The notes beneath the pieces were generated by a model, which was given only the letters and a program-made list of their open reading frames with translations, was not told where the DNA came from and made no database searches. Positions 36,796 to 47,126 of a stretch of 64,000 nt of DNA are shown one piece after another. A program made the translations under genes and the position numbers. Within the stretch, counting starts at the first letter, position 1. Each line of letters starts with the position of its first letter. Source of the DNA: Acanthococcus lagerstroemiae (taxonomy: Eukaryota > Arthropoda > Insecta > Hemiptera > Eriococcidae); contig CM063113.1 in NCBI GenBank assembly GCA_031841125.1, forward strand, positions 55,731,211 through 55,795,210, read 5' to 3'.

Positions 36796-37666
36796 CAGTG
36801 GCATCGCGTGGTGCTCTTTCTCAGGTGTTCAATTAGCGGGTCTGCGCCCTCCCTCTCCCCGCCCCTCCACAAAAAATCAATAGTATTAAAAACTTATGAT
36901 CAGTATCAGTATGTTTAAATAATGAGTGTCAATGAAGAATGAAGTTGCATCCACCAACTCACCACACAGCATGCGCATGCGCTTCCGGAACGTTTATTTT
37001 TGCTGGTGAATACCCTGCCATTTAAATTAACGAAGTCTCCGCTTCACTCTTTGTGGTTTTTGTTGCAAACGCCACTGCGACAAGACCAACGAGAGTGTGC
37101 AGTGTTGCTAGTAAACATCCTACGCAATTCCCATAGTAAGTGTGACAAAGATATATAATGCCTCTGCATTAAGACCAACGAGAGTGTGCAGTGTTGCTAG
37201 TGAGACTCCTACGCGATTCCCATAGTATGTGACAAAGATAACGCCACTGCAACAAGGCCGATGAGAGTGTGCAATGTTGCTAGTCAACATCCTACACGAT
37301 TCTCATAGTCAGTGTGACAAAGATAACACCACTGCATTAAGACCAACGAGAGTGTGCAATGTTGCTAGTGAACATCCTGCACAATTCCCATAGTATGTGA
37401 CAAAGATAGTGCCACTGCGACAAGACCAACAAGAGTGTGCAATGTTGCTAGTGAACATCCTACGTGATTCCCATAGTATGTGACGAAGATAAGAACCGCG
37501 CGAAGCACCAAAAAAAATATTCCGGATATTTTTCAATTTTTTGAGGTTATATTTTGTATTTTAATCAAAATTTAAATCTTTCCTTATTTCTGGGATTTTT
37601 GTTGTAAGACAAAAATTATGTGGGTGTGCAGTAGAACACCTTGAACACCCAGACACGACGCCACTG
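36796..37666. mobile_element. hAT-like non-autonomous element carrying a minisatellite
   Basis: An 871-bp element starts with CAGTGGCATCGCGT and ends in the inverted complement of CAGTGGCGTCGTGT, a terminus style found in hAT elements. The flanking octamers are GGCTTCTT and AGATTCTT (6 of 8 match), consistent with an old 8-bp target duplication. It lies inside the AAGACTC array, which continues on both sides. The interior has no transposase and carries five units of a roughly 85-bp minisatellite. The superfamily call rests on termini and duplication length only. Confidence 0.75.
37071..37490 (+). repeat. five-unit minisatellite with dimeric pattern
   Basis: Units begin at about 37071, 37160, 37243, 37328 and 37411 (lengths 82-89). 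The core is GACCAACGAGAGTGTGCARTG, then TTGCTAGTGAACATCCTAC, then CCCATAGTATGTGACAAAGAT. Units 1, 3 and 5 carry ACAAG before the core, while units 2 and 4 carry ATTAAG. Units 1 and 3 also share an AGTGTGAC spacing that 2 and 4 lack. This gives an alternating, about 170-bp higher-order unit. Confidence 0.9.
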
Positions 37667-38100
37667 AGATTCTTGAGACTCCCGCCGACTTGCTTCGACT
37701 CCTAAGATGCTCCTAGGTTGTTTAATTCTCTTCAAGATTCTTCAAAACTAATTTGAGAATCGCTGAGATTCCTTTCACTTTTCAAAACTTTGAGATATCC
37801 TTCATTTTTCAAGACTTGATGATATGTCTAGGATTATTTAAGACTTCGCAAATTTCCTTCAAACTTCTTTACGACTGATAAGACTCTTCAAGACCATTCA
37901 ACATCTTCTAGTCTCTTCAAAAGTTTTTGTCATATTCATCTCAGACTCTTCAAAATTCTTCTACGAAATCTCAACAAGGATGCTTCAAAACTAGTATAAG
38001 ACTTTTTAGAACTCGTTTAAGACACTTAAACATTTTTTTAGGCTGTATTCAAATTCTGTGAAGTGCTCCAAGACTCGTGGAATACACTTCAATACCAGCT
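37667..38100 (-). repeat. degenerate AAGACTC-type array, right part
   Basis: Continuation of the array at 35940-36795 after the hAT-like insertion, with the same words (TTGAGACTC, TTCAAGACTC, CTTCAAAACT). Confidence 0.55.
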
Positions 38101-38174
38101 CCGGATTTGGGTGAAATACTCGCAGGAACTAAATTTTAATAAGCCTTTACCTGACCTTTCCGAAACTTCTTTTT

Positions 38175-38327
38175 CAGAGGCGTAGCCCAGGGGGTCGTGG
38201 GGGTTTGAACACTCCTCTTTGCGATTTTGTCATGTAGCGGTTTTTCTAATTTTAGCACCCCCTCAAACACCCTTACCTATTCTGTTCAAGACCAGACCCC
38301 TCGAACACTAGGCTGGCTACGCCACTG
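38175..38327. mobile_element. hAT-like miniature inverted-repeat element (153 bp)
   Basis: The ends are CAGAGGCGTAGCCCAG on the left and the inverted complement of CAGTGGCGTAGCCAGC on the right. The next bases are also inverted-repeated (GTTTGAACAC against GTGTTCGAGGGG). The T-rich flanks (TCTTTTTC/TCTTTCTC) may be a decayed 8-bp duplication. The terminus CAGTGGCGTAGCC is typical of hAT-type miniature elements in animals. There is no coding capacity. Confidence 0.75.
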
Positions 38328-38786
38328 TCTTTCTCTATTCTTTCCTACCTTTCTGGTAGCATTTGTAGCTTCCATTTCTCACATGTCTTGCCCAGGACCT
38401 GTTTTCTTATTTGCTGCTCAAGGTAACTTCACCCAGAGTGAGTAGACAAACGAAAGAAAATTGTACTTTTGAACAACTTGCATTAACCACTTTCTTATTG
38501 AGGTTGAAGAAAATGGAAATCTCATGCTAATCAAAATGTGTTATCAACCTTTTACAATTCTTTGTATTCCTCGATAAGCAATTTCCTCTCATGCTCTGCG
38601 CATACTATTCAATTTCTCAGTCCGGAAACAACTGCAGGAATCAGGAAAAAGTTCAGGATTTGCAATGATTCCAGCGGATCCGCTTCCATGTTCTATTTTT
38701 AAAATATTCCCCAACTGCTATATCAAACCGTTTCGATTCATATTAAATTTTCCAGCTGATAGTTCCAATCACTGTTTAGGCGTTAC
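38328..38786. other. non-coding, no supported feature
   Basis: Nothing recognised. Confidence 0.4.
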
Positions 38787-39052
38787 TAATTAAAATTCTT
38801 CACTTTGGGTCGGATAGTTGCCCCTATTGCTCTCCCTGAGTATTCGTGCTCCAGGGCTCCCACATTTTCAGGCATCAAAGGGTTCAACTCTTCAATACTA
38901 AACTGATGCACAGGTACGCGGGCATCCAGTAAACGAGCATCCATAACTGGCCACTGTGTTTCGTCATTTGCAATCCGAGAACTTGGAGCGCCATGTCGAC
39001 GTCAGACGAAGTCAGGGCCCGATGCGCTGTTTTTCAAAACGCTTGTTAGCCG
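38787..39052 (-). pseudogene. coding-like frame of unknown origin, one internal stop
   Basis: A minus-strand frame runs from an open position at 39052 to TAG 38787-38789, broken by one TGA (39002-39004). Its 71 codons after that stop read like genuine protein: HGAPSSRIANDETQWPVMD is followed by VPVHQFSIEELNPLMPENVG and further residues ending in RPKVKNFN. The stop sits where TGG would fit (SGPDFV, stop, RRHGAP), and coding-like residues continue upstream of it, so a single base change may have interrupted it. There is no initiating ATG near the start, so it is a terminal exon, a gene fragment or the remnant of a mobile element or integrated element. I do not recognise the family, and no neighbouring pieces were identified. 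Confidence 0.45.
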
Positions 39053-41404
39053 TTATTATTCGACATTCTTCCTTCAAAAGTCCCCCACAAATGACGGGCA
39101 GCCGATATATGTAGCTGTTACTCAACTTCACGATGAGATTACACGGTATATATACTTCTCGCAGGTCGTGAGGTCGACTTCAGCTATTTATAACCGGCTT
39201 TATAAACGCCTGCTGCGAAAACTTAAAATTAAATCCAGATCAGACCGACTTCGAGTTGGGCGAAACTTTAATCCGCGCTAGTCCGAATTTCCTCTTTTCC
39301 TTACTTTCGCTCCAGCGACACGTAACATCATCTTCCAAAATTTCGTATCTAATCCCTTTCAACTTTTTGGTTCTGGCGGTTCGACTTCAACAAGTAAGCA
39401 CAGGCCTCTCTATCTTATCGCAGTCTCGAGTTCGTTCAAGTTTTTCGAGGCCGGTGAACCGTGCAAATACATTACACTCGCCGCGGCACACCGCAGCGAG
39501 CCGGACCAGGTTCTTACAAATAAAGCTGAAATTAATAATGCTGTAGGTGCCAGCAGGGATATTTACCGAATTTGATGGACAACTGAGTCTAGTGCGCCGA
39601 CGTCCGAGTATGGAGCTTCATTGAAATCACGCGGAATGCTTCGGTCAAGGTTCATCAGATCCTAGAACACATTCGTCGGCAATGTAGGTACAGCACAAAG
39701 CATCTAACTTAACATGTCTACACCCGAATTACACAAGTGCGGGTTTCCAATGGCGCACTGAAATTACTGGACATAAGGTCAAATTCTACTCAACTTAGGT
39801 GAACAGTTTCCTGTCTTGCGGTAGCAAGCAGTCGATGGAGGAGACACGAACTAAGCCCCGGGAACACATACAAACGATCAGTGATTCGATAATTGTATAG
39901 TAGGTCTATGGGGTGAGAAATCCCACAGCTCAGTTAAATATAAGTTGAGATGATTTCTTGTGAACATTAGGGTGTCCATTTTTTTGCGAGTTTGCTCAGA
40001 TTCTTCGGGAATGCATGAAAATAGGTACCAAAAAATAATCGAAAACCTTCCTCTCCCTGAAAATTTTAACTCGATTGGATAAAGGGAACATATGTCACAA
40101 GCTCCCTCTTTCGAGAAGTAATACGGAGCTTTCACTTTTTAAGTGCTAATAGTAAAACTAAAAATACGAGTATTCGGACACAAGTTTTGAATGGGAATAG
40201 GGGTATAATTTGAATATAAATTCCCGATTTGGGTTGATATCTTCTGGAGGGAGAGAAAGCTTAAAAATGAAATTCGAGACTAGTGTTGATTTCTATGTTT
40301 TTAGGGTGAGTAATTCAGATTGTAGCGACGTCATTAAGGGGAGGGGGACCAAAGTTTTCAAGACGACACTTCTTCTATAGGTCATGTAGATCAATGAACC
40401 CGATTTTGCAAGTGATTTAGAGACCCGACTCATTAAGTGCCACCAGAGGGATCAAACCGTACGGATAATCAATTTTTCAAGGCATTAAACTTTATACGAG
40501 TATAATAAAATCTCACAAAATTACTATTATTTGCACTTAACTCCCTTTGGTGGCACCGAAGGGGCTCAGATCACAAAACTGACTTCGGAGCTATTAGTCT
40601 GAATAAAAAATAAAAAAAGGACTCCGCGAATCCGAGAATCATAATAATATTTTCCAATGACAATTATTTGATTAAAATTGAGTTAAGAACATTATTTCTC
40701 CAGTAAACCATCAAAATTTTCATTTTGGAGCCCCGTACCCCCTATTAGAAATTTTCTTTGAAAAATTTTCGATAGTCTTTCCTTATATCAGAAAAAATAA
40801 ATTGCCTGGGTTAATTCTTTTATTGGAAGAAATAAAGGAAATTCTTTTCATGAGAAAACCTATATTTAAATATTTAATGAAGCTTCCTCAACTACCCAGA
40901 AGACCAATGAAAGAGGGGGCTATGAAAAAAATTATGATAATGATAATAATCTATGCCACTTCTTGGCATCGCGGAGTTCATAAATACCCCCACCAGCCCC
41001 ACCGACCCGACTGCATTGGCACCATACATACATCAGAGAACTGAGTCAAAACATAAAACCTATGAAAGCTTATTCAAATACACATGAAGGCCCGTATAAA
41101 ATTTCTTAAATTTTGGAGGACTATTACACGCCAAAGTCTTCATAGTTATTCGTAATTTTATTAAGCCTCATAATTCTGTTGATTAGAGAGTTCTTCAGAT
41201 AGTTCGCTGGCCTCATACAAATATCAAATATTTCCTCACTACAACTGCTGAATGAGGGGATTCGCACCCTTATTTTGCCATGTAACGCCCACTCCAATAA
41301 TTTTCCGTGTAGAGTCCTAAACAAGAACATTAAGGAAGCCACGCTCAGGGACTTACAGGAGAGTTTTTTCAAGGACGGAGAGGGGAGGTAAAAATTGTGA
41401 AAGT
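39053..41404. other. non-coding, no supported feature
   Basis: A TATATATA stretch near 39149 lies upstream of a more GC-balanced region, but no start site, exon or domain could be tied to it. The rest is AT-rich with no recognised repeat. Confidence 0.35.
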
Positions 41405-41600
41405 CCTAGCTGACTCAACTCAAAATTCCCAGGTATCAAAAAAAAAAAACTTTTGACCTGTTGGATTTTTTAAACTGACTCAACTCAAAATTCCCACTTA
41501 TCAAAGCAAAAGAAGAAAACCTTTTTGCCTTGTTCGGTTTTCCCAACTTCTTAACTCAATTCCCAAGCATAAAGAAGCAAAAAATAAATTTAAAAAATAC
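41405..41600 (+). repeat. three-unit tandem repeat (~64-74 bp)
   Basis: CTGACTCAACTCAAAATTCC begins at about 41411 and again at about 41475. A shorter variant (CTTCTTAACTCAATTCCC) lies near 41549. A related CTGACTGAAATGGTTAATTTCC word appears near 42312. Confidence 0.65.
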
Positions 41601-41761
41601 TACTTGATCAGATGATCAGAAAGGTAATGTTTACGTTGGTGTTTTTTGGACGACAAGAAACTCCTATCATTCATGCATCGAGTGCTAACAGAACCAGCAT
41701 GTAAAGTAAACGTCCCTTAATGTAAAGCGTTTTTACATGAAAAAATTGCTTGCCAGTAATT

Positions 41762-41847
41762 TCGTATTGGGGAATTGAACTCGAGTTCATTGAAACATTT
41801 GACTGAAATGGAGCAATCGTCTCTAACCACTCGGCTACGGAGCGAAT
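41762..41847 (-). repeat. tRNA-like sequence (pseudogene or SINE head)
   Basis: On the minus strand GCTCCGTAGCCGAGTGGTTA gives a good box A, and CGAGTTCAATTCCCC a box B-like core. The spacing suits a tRNA with a long variable arm (serine/leucine type). The anticodon arm does not pair convincingly and the terminal stem is poor, so it is more likely a decayed tRNA-derived repeat than an active gene. Confidence 0.5.
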
Positions 41848-42649
41848 TACAAAATAGCGACTTAAGAACGCATTTAAATATTCACGACATAGTACAGCTG
41901 TTACCGTTCGTTGTTAACCGTCGTTAAGTTTTTACAGGCCACTACCTGTGTATGCTCTTTGTGTACGTGAACAAACCGAAGACAAGACTGTGATACTGAA
42001 CTCCGTAGTAAATAACTGAGCAAATTAAATTTTTGAATGAATTACGCACACAAAAATCACCTGTCTATAATTTAAATAAATAAATAAATAGATTTAAAAA
42101 AATAAAAAAATAAAAGTACAGACCATGTTAGTGAAAAACATTGCCGCTTCTGATCAAGTAGTATAAAAAATATCTTCCACAACAAGAGCCAAGAGTGAGT
42201 GTACATGACTCGGGAATTCGCTTGTTCGCAAACTTTCCCTCGCCATGTAAACACTCACTTTTGACCTTGGTGTGTAATATACTATCAATTTGTTGGATTT
42301 TTCCAACTCGCCTGACTGAAATGGTTAATTTCCCAATTGTTGAGTGAAAAATTCCTAAAGGGCAGGGTGGTACATTGCCCCCTCCCCCTATCGGTACGTC
42401 CCTAGCTATGCTTTTTTACTTCTGGAGACCCTTTTATATCCCATTAAAAGCTCAGAATACTCTTTTTACTGGGGAGTACATAAGATACGGATATTTTAAG
42501 AATCAAACTTCCATCCCCTCCAAGGTGTACATATATTGCTTTTGCTGTCGCAGGCCTCCATATTAACGATGTAAATCCTGTATGTAATCGCAGAGGACGT
42601 CAATATAAGACCTGAATGGTGACAATTTTGGTATAACTTCTTGTGTTCC
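41848..42649. other. non-coding, AAATA simple repeat
   Basis: AAATAAATAAATA near 42075-42092 and similar A/T-rich tracts to 42115. Nothing else was recognised. Confidence 0.45.
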
Positions 42650-43110
42650 TTATTATGAGTCAGACCATCTCTCTTGCTGTACTAATCATGTCACATGGTG
42701 AATATGGTTTTTGAACATTAACTGTAAGCCCATCAGGACTCCAAGAATTCTTGTACTTATAATTTCAGAAAATGTAATGCCTGCCACATTACGCTGATGT
42801 TTGCAGCGGTTATACAAATTTGAGTACGTAATTGAAAAACATTTTTTCACATCAAAAATGGAAGACTCTTTGCATTTGTCCATTTGACAATTTCATTCCC
42901 ATCATTCTCTTGTAGGTTGTTCGCATTCTCTTCAATACTTGGGTGTTGATTTCTTATGGCAACATCATTAATGAATAGTAGGAACAGAAGAGGTTAAGAT
43001 TGGAGCCCTGTGGAACCCCTAAGGGGTAGAGAAACGTATCAACTTACTTTTATCTTCCGAAGACATACGATTCCAATAGTTTTAGTAATCCATCTGAAAA
43101 GCCCAAAGCC
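42650..43110 (-). mobile_element. LINE reverse transcriptase fragment, minus strand
   Basis: Reading down from 43110, LPLRGSTGLQS then PLLFLLFINDVAIRN correspond to the VPQGS-x-LGPLLFLLFINDL motif (motif B region) of jockey/CR1-type reverse transcriptases. The next block (HPSIEENANNLQ) stands where the YADDT motif belongs, with both aspartates changed to asparagine. Downstream, a frame ending LGVLMGLQLMFKNHIHHV matches the LGVxIDxxLxWxxHI element of the thumb region (near 42690-42740). Stops and shifts are frequent. It is an inactive internal fragment. Confidence 0.75.
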
Positions 43111-44570
43111 CTAATTTCGAACTTCCAAATTAAGATTTTATGTTAAACTGCGACCCCTTGGCACACCAACATAAAATCTTTTTTCAAAAAAAAAAAATTG
43201 GCTGCTGGGTTTCTTTGCACACCAAATGCACCACTTTTTCTCGAGGCAGAGATTCAAAAAGGTATATTCTGTTTGCATTTTTGCTTATAGGAAACGAAAC
43301 GAACGAAATAAACGGAACATTCCGTTTTGGTTTCTAAAAACGATTGTGTAAGCAAATGATTCCGTTTTGTATCCTGCTTAAGGGAGCGAAAATCAAAGGG
43401 GAAAAAAGATAATTAAATGCTATTCTAATGCACATACCGTATTGAATTGAAATTTTTTACTGTTATTTTCCATTATTTCTATTTGTATGCATCGAAAGAC
43501 AACTTTTGAGGGGTCAGGGTAATATGAATTATAAAATGTTCGTTTTTTGCAGCACCCGACAAACCAACTTGACCTGACTCCGGCCCTGCGAGTGGCTCTG
43601 TACATTTGGCTCCCATTAGTCGATTTGGCTCGCCTTATCTATCTCTCAGTCTCGTTGATTAACTTGACTTCTCCAAACCTCAGAGTACTTTTTCGAGGAG
43701 CAGCAGCAGCAATGGAAACTAGGTACCTGGTACTCAACTTCCTCTTACCATCTACCCTTCATAACTCTCGATCATTAATCCGTGTCCAGGCTCGCTTACT
43801 TCCTCCCAGCCTAGTCTCGGTGGATTTTTCGCCCTTTTATTCGACTTCATCAGCTCGAGCTGGATGACAAAGAACTCTACATCTTCCACATTTCAATTCC
43901 ATTCAAAATGGACTAACTATTTGAAAAATGTACACGGTAGGCGGTTTCCAGTCAAGAAATCATTCAATAGCGACCGCTCGATACCCATCAATTTTTGCCG
44001 CACTGACAACTGACCCCGCGAAGTTTGCAATTCAGAAAGAAATTTATAGCAGTAGGTCGTCGAATGCCAGCGCCAATGTTGCCAATCACCCAGCGTGAAC
44101 TCAGAATGGAAAAGTTAACACTCCTCTGCTTTGTCTTTTTCTTTCTTTTTAATAAAATGTAAAGGGAAAGAAAGTTTACGTGAAAAACTCGCATTAACGT
44201 CTTTTTTAGAGTGATTGATTAGAGTTTCTTCTTCTCTGTTTACTTATTTATCAGATTTTTCCCTCCTTTTCAGGCTGCTCGAAATGTCGTCGGCCAGAGC
44301 GGGATTAAGATTTGCAGTTTATCTTTCGCAATCTCGGCGCGCAAAAGGAAAGTGGTGCAGTCGAGTCGGTTTCAACACGGCAGAAGAATGAGAAAGCAAC
44401 GCGACAGACTGTTTCATCGCCGAATCGAAGAGAAGAAAAAAACAGAAAAACAAAAAGAAAAGCAGATTAGCGAATGAGAAAGCAACGGCGTGTCCCCTTT
44501 GCCACCATTATTAACGGGTAATATCCTTATCGAGAGCCGAAATACAAACGATAAGCATGTTGCCGGGGCT
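43111..44570. other. non-coding; one possible splice acceptor
   Basis: CAGATTTTTCCCTCCTTTTCAG at about 44251-44272 is a good acceptor-like sequence. It is followed by a balanced-composition stretch of about 200 bases (to about 44475), with one frame open for some 65 codons (ARNVVGQSGIKICSLSF onward, ending in a lysine-rich tail). It might be a terminal exon, but no domain supports this. Confidence 0.25.
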
Positions 44571-45470
44571 GTATACAGGGTGTTTCACAAATTGTTCGCC
44601 CTACTTTTTTATTATAGCGAAGTCGGATCAAATGAGTTCCTTGAAAGATTAAGGGTCCCCCCCCCCCGAAACTCAGTAACTGGGACTGAAATTTCAACTG
44701 GAAACATGCCAAGAAAAATTTCGAAGTAGGGGTATTTTGAGTTAATAAATTCGAAAATACAACTAGATTTTCGATCCTAATTTTGACTTTCTCCCTTTGA
44801 GTTAGTTTGAATTTGCTGAAAAAAAGTAACATGAAAACGGAACAGGAATTTTTGGAGTCTCCGATTTCAGAAATTCAGTTAGATTCTTGATCCAGTTTCG
44901 ATTCAGTTCCAACAATCCAACACTATACTGGAAAATTCAACTTTGATTTGGTCCACACAAAACAAATTTGACTCCTTTAGATGTGATTTTTTAGTGTTGC
45001 CGAGTTCGAATATTCAATCAGGCTTCCGATTTTACTGCGACGGGTACCCTAAGCCGACTTTTCCCTTTTCGAAGGGGCAAATTTGACTCTGACGAGAGCG
45101 TTGAATGAAGTACCAAAAGAGAGGTATTTTTTGGACTGCCGATTTCAAGAATCCCAACCGATATTTGATCCAACCCTGATGTAGGTTCCAACATCAAAAT
45201 TTAGCCTCTTTAAACGGACCAATCTGCCTTGGCTGAAAAAATTTAACCAATCATTGAAATAGATGTTTGTGTGTATCGCTGAGCTCGAAGATTCAATCCA
45301 ATTCTTGATCTAGCCTTGATTTTTGGCCTCAAATTTATTCTCCTTCTTCCTCATTCAAAGGGTCTAACTGGTCTTATCCGAGAAACTTGCACCAAGAAGT
45401 GCAATAAGGGCTTTTGGATAGCTCATTACGAAAATCATATATCAATCAGACTTTGATTTGATCTCCAAAA
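44571..45470 (+). repeat. head-plus-array repeat (copy at 44.6 kb)
   Basis: The head starts with ACAGGGTGTTTCACAAATTG at 44575. It shares GCGAAGTCGGATC with the copy at 58.8 kb and contains a C run at about 44658. Array landmarks lie near 44855, 44996, 45134, 45275 and 45420 (steps of about 140). The units contain TTGATCCAGTTTCGATT-like and GGTCTAACTGG-like words. Confidence 0.65.
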
Positions 45471-46060
45471 TGTTAAACTCTTGTTTCTTTCTGTCAAGAA
45501 GGAAAAAGTCGCCCCTTTCTTGAATAAAGAGAATTTCATCCCTTTTTACAAGGATGGGAAGATAAATTGTTCCCCTTTTTATTGAAGAATGAGTAACTTA
45601 TTGGAAAGGAGAGGAAGAAGGAAACTGTGAAAAAGTTCATCTCTTCTTTTTAGAAAAGAGACGAAGATCGACCGTCCTTTCCATTTCCTAAGTAAGAAGA
45701 ACACGGTACTTTCGCAACAAGTTCATGGAGAATGGAAACATGTTGATTCTTTTTACTTGTTTTTCCATCAATGAGAAGCGTTACTTTTTTCTGAGTAGAA
45801 AAAAAAAACTCACTGTTTCTCTTATTTCCCAGAGGAAAGAAAAACTTGTTCCTTTTCCCAAAAGAAATTAAGAAACTCGCCTTTCCCCTTTTCTGCAATG
45901 AGAAAACATCATTTTTTTCTCTCCGGAAAAAGAAAACTTCGCAATTTTTCTTTTTCACAAATAAATGTTTCCTTCCTTTAAGACAAAAAAAAAATCAGTT
46001 TGCTTTTTTTGTATGTAAAAAACGAGTCTGTACTCGTAATTTAAAAAAAAAATGAGGTGG
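45471..46060 (+). repeat. degenerate A/T-rich tandem array (~45-50 bp)
   Basis: Alternating pyrimidine-rich and purine-rich blocks (CTTTTTCCC, then GAGGAAAGAAAAACTT and the like) recur about every 45-50 bases. Open frames here are low-complexity lysine/phenylalanine-rich and are not real genes. Confidence 0.5.
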
Positions 46061-46440
46061 TGAGAAGACATTTCGTAATACACTCTAATTTAATATTGGC
46101 AAATCCTTTTCTAGTCAAGTCCCTTTTTTTAAATTAAACGTCTGAAATTTAATTTCTAAGTACCAAATGAAAATTAGGTCAAAAAATCTTCAAAATATCG
46201 TGCAAATTAGCGACGCAAGGAAACTCTCTTTCGATACATCGTTCAATTTTTTGCCGAAGTCAGATTGAATCAAAGACCTGGTTAAATTTTCGAGCTCAGA
46301 AACACAAAAACGCCTCATTCTAGATCTAGAACAACATTGATTTTACAAATGAGATTAATTAGAAATGAGTAATCTATTTCACAAAACATTTTAATTTCTA
46401 TTTTATTTTTTTCTCATTTTATTTTATTTATTATTTTTGT
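46061..46440. other. array remnants
   Basis: Isolated words of the head-plus-array units (TTAGCGACGCAAGGAAAC, GATACATCGTTCAATTTTT) occur near 46207-46260. Nothing else was recognised. Confidence 0.4.
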
Positions 46441-46640
46441 TTTTATTTATTTATTTATTTTTTATTTTCTTTATTATTATTATTATTATTTTTCTTTTTA
46501 ATTAACACTACATTAGTTGTTTTAGTGTTGTTTTTTTTGTTTTGCTTGTTGTTTTCTTTGTCTCCCCTTCCCTGTAACTGGCCATCTGGCTGTTGGAAAG
46601 GGGAGTAAATATATTTATTATTATTATTACTTAAGGAAAT
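46441..46640 (+). mobile_element. possible LINE 3' untranslated end
   Basis: A T-rich stretch with TTATTATTATT is followed by CCCCTTCCCTGTAACTGGCC, then TGTTGGAAAGGGGAGTAAAT, and closes with TATTTATTATTATTATTAC. This pattern of a stem-like 3' end plus a trinucleotide tail is common at LINE 3' ends. No coding part is attached, so the call is tentative. Confidence 0.4.
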
Positions 46641-47126
46641 GATGAGAGTTCTCCTCATTTCGGAAATAGAAAACTGACCTTTTTGATGAAATCGCATTCA
46701 TGATCCGAAACTGGATCCGATTAAAACTCTGGCTCAATTTTCGAACTCAGTATTCCTATACGTTTTTCAATTTTCCAAACTGATAGATTTTGCCCATTCA
46801 AAAAAGTCCTCGGCCAACGACAAGGCATTCCGGTCACTCCGGAACCGCTGGGTCCCGCTCCCCACCGGCCGAACTGCCTCTTCCGCGGATCAACCGGGCC
46901 GGATAGCCCGAATTTCGCGAAAAGTCAAGATTCCCTCTCTCCCTTACTATAACCCTTTCCAACAACTCGTAGAACTCCGAAATCTCTGGCTTTGGCGCTG
47001 CCCTCGTAAGAGCATAGACCTGAATAATAGTTAGTCGAATTGAGGATTCTAATTAAGTACATCGATTATACAGTGAACTACGTATAAAAAATACACTAAT
47101 TTATAAAATTAAATCTTTTCTGAAAC
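46641..47126. other. non-coding, includes a short GC-rich block
   Basis: 46810-46920 is strikingly GC-rich (CGGTCACTCCGGAACCGCTG, CCACCGGCCGAACTGCC) within AT-rich surroundings. No function was recognised. Confidence 0.4.

Noticed and set aside
37071..37490. CRISPR array
   Set aside because: Units of 82-89 bases are similar over their whole length with no unique spacers, and the genome is eukaryotic. It is a minisatellite.
39140..39160. TATATATA as a promoter
   Set aside because: No initiator, exon or transcript evidence is tied to it, and such words are expected in AT-rich DNA.
41762..41847. Functional tRNA gene
   Set aside because: Boxes A and B are present, but the anticodon and terminal stems do not pair well. 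Kept only as a tRNA-like repeat.
45650..46055. Lysine/phenylalanine-rich open frames on both strands
   Set aside because: They arise from a purine/pyrimidine-alternating tandem array, not from coding sequence.
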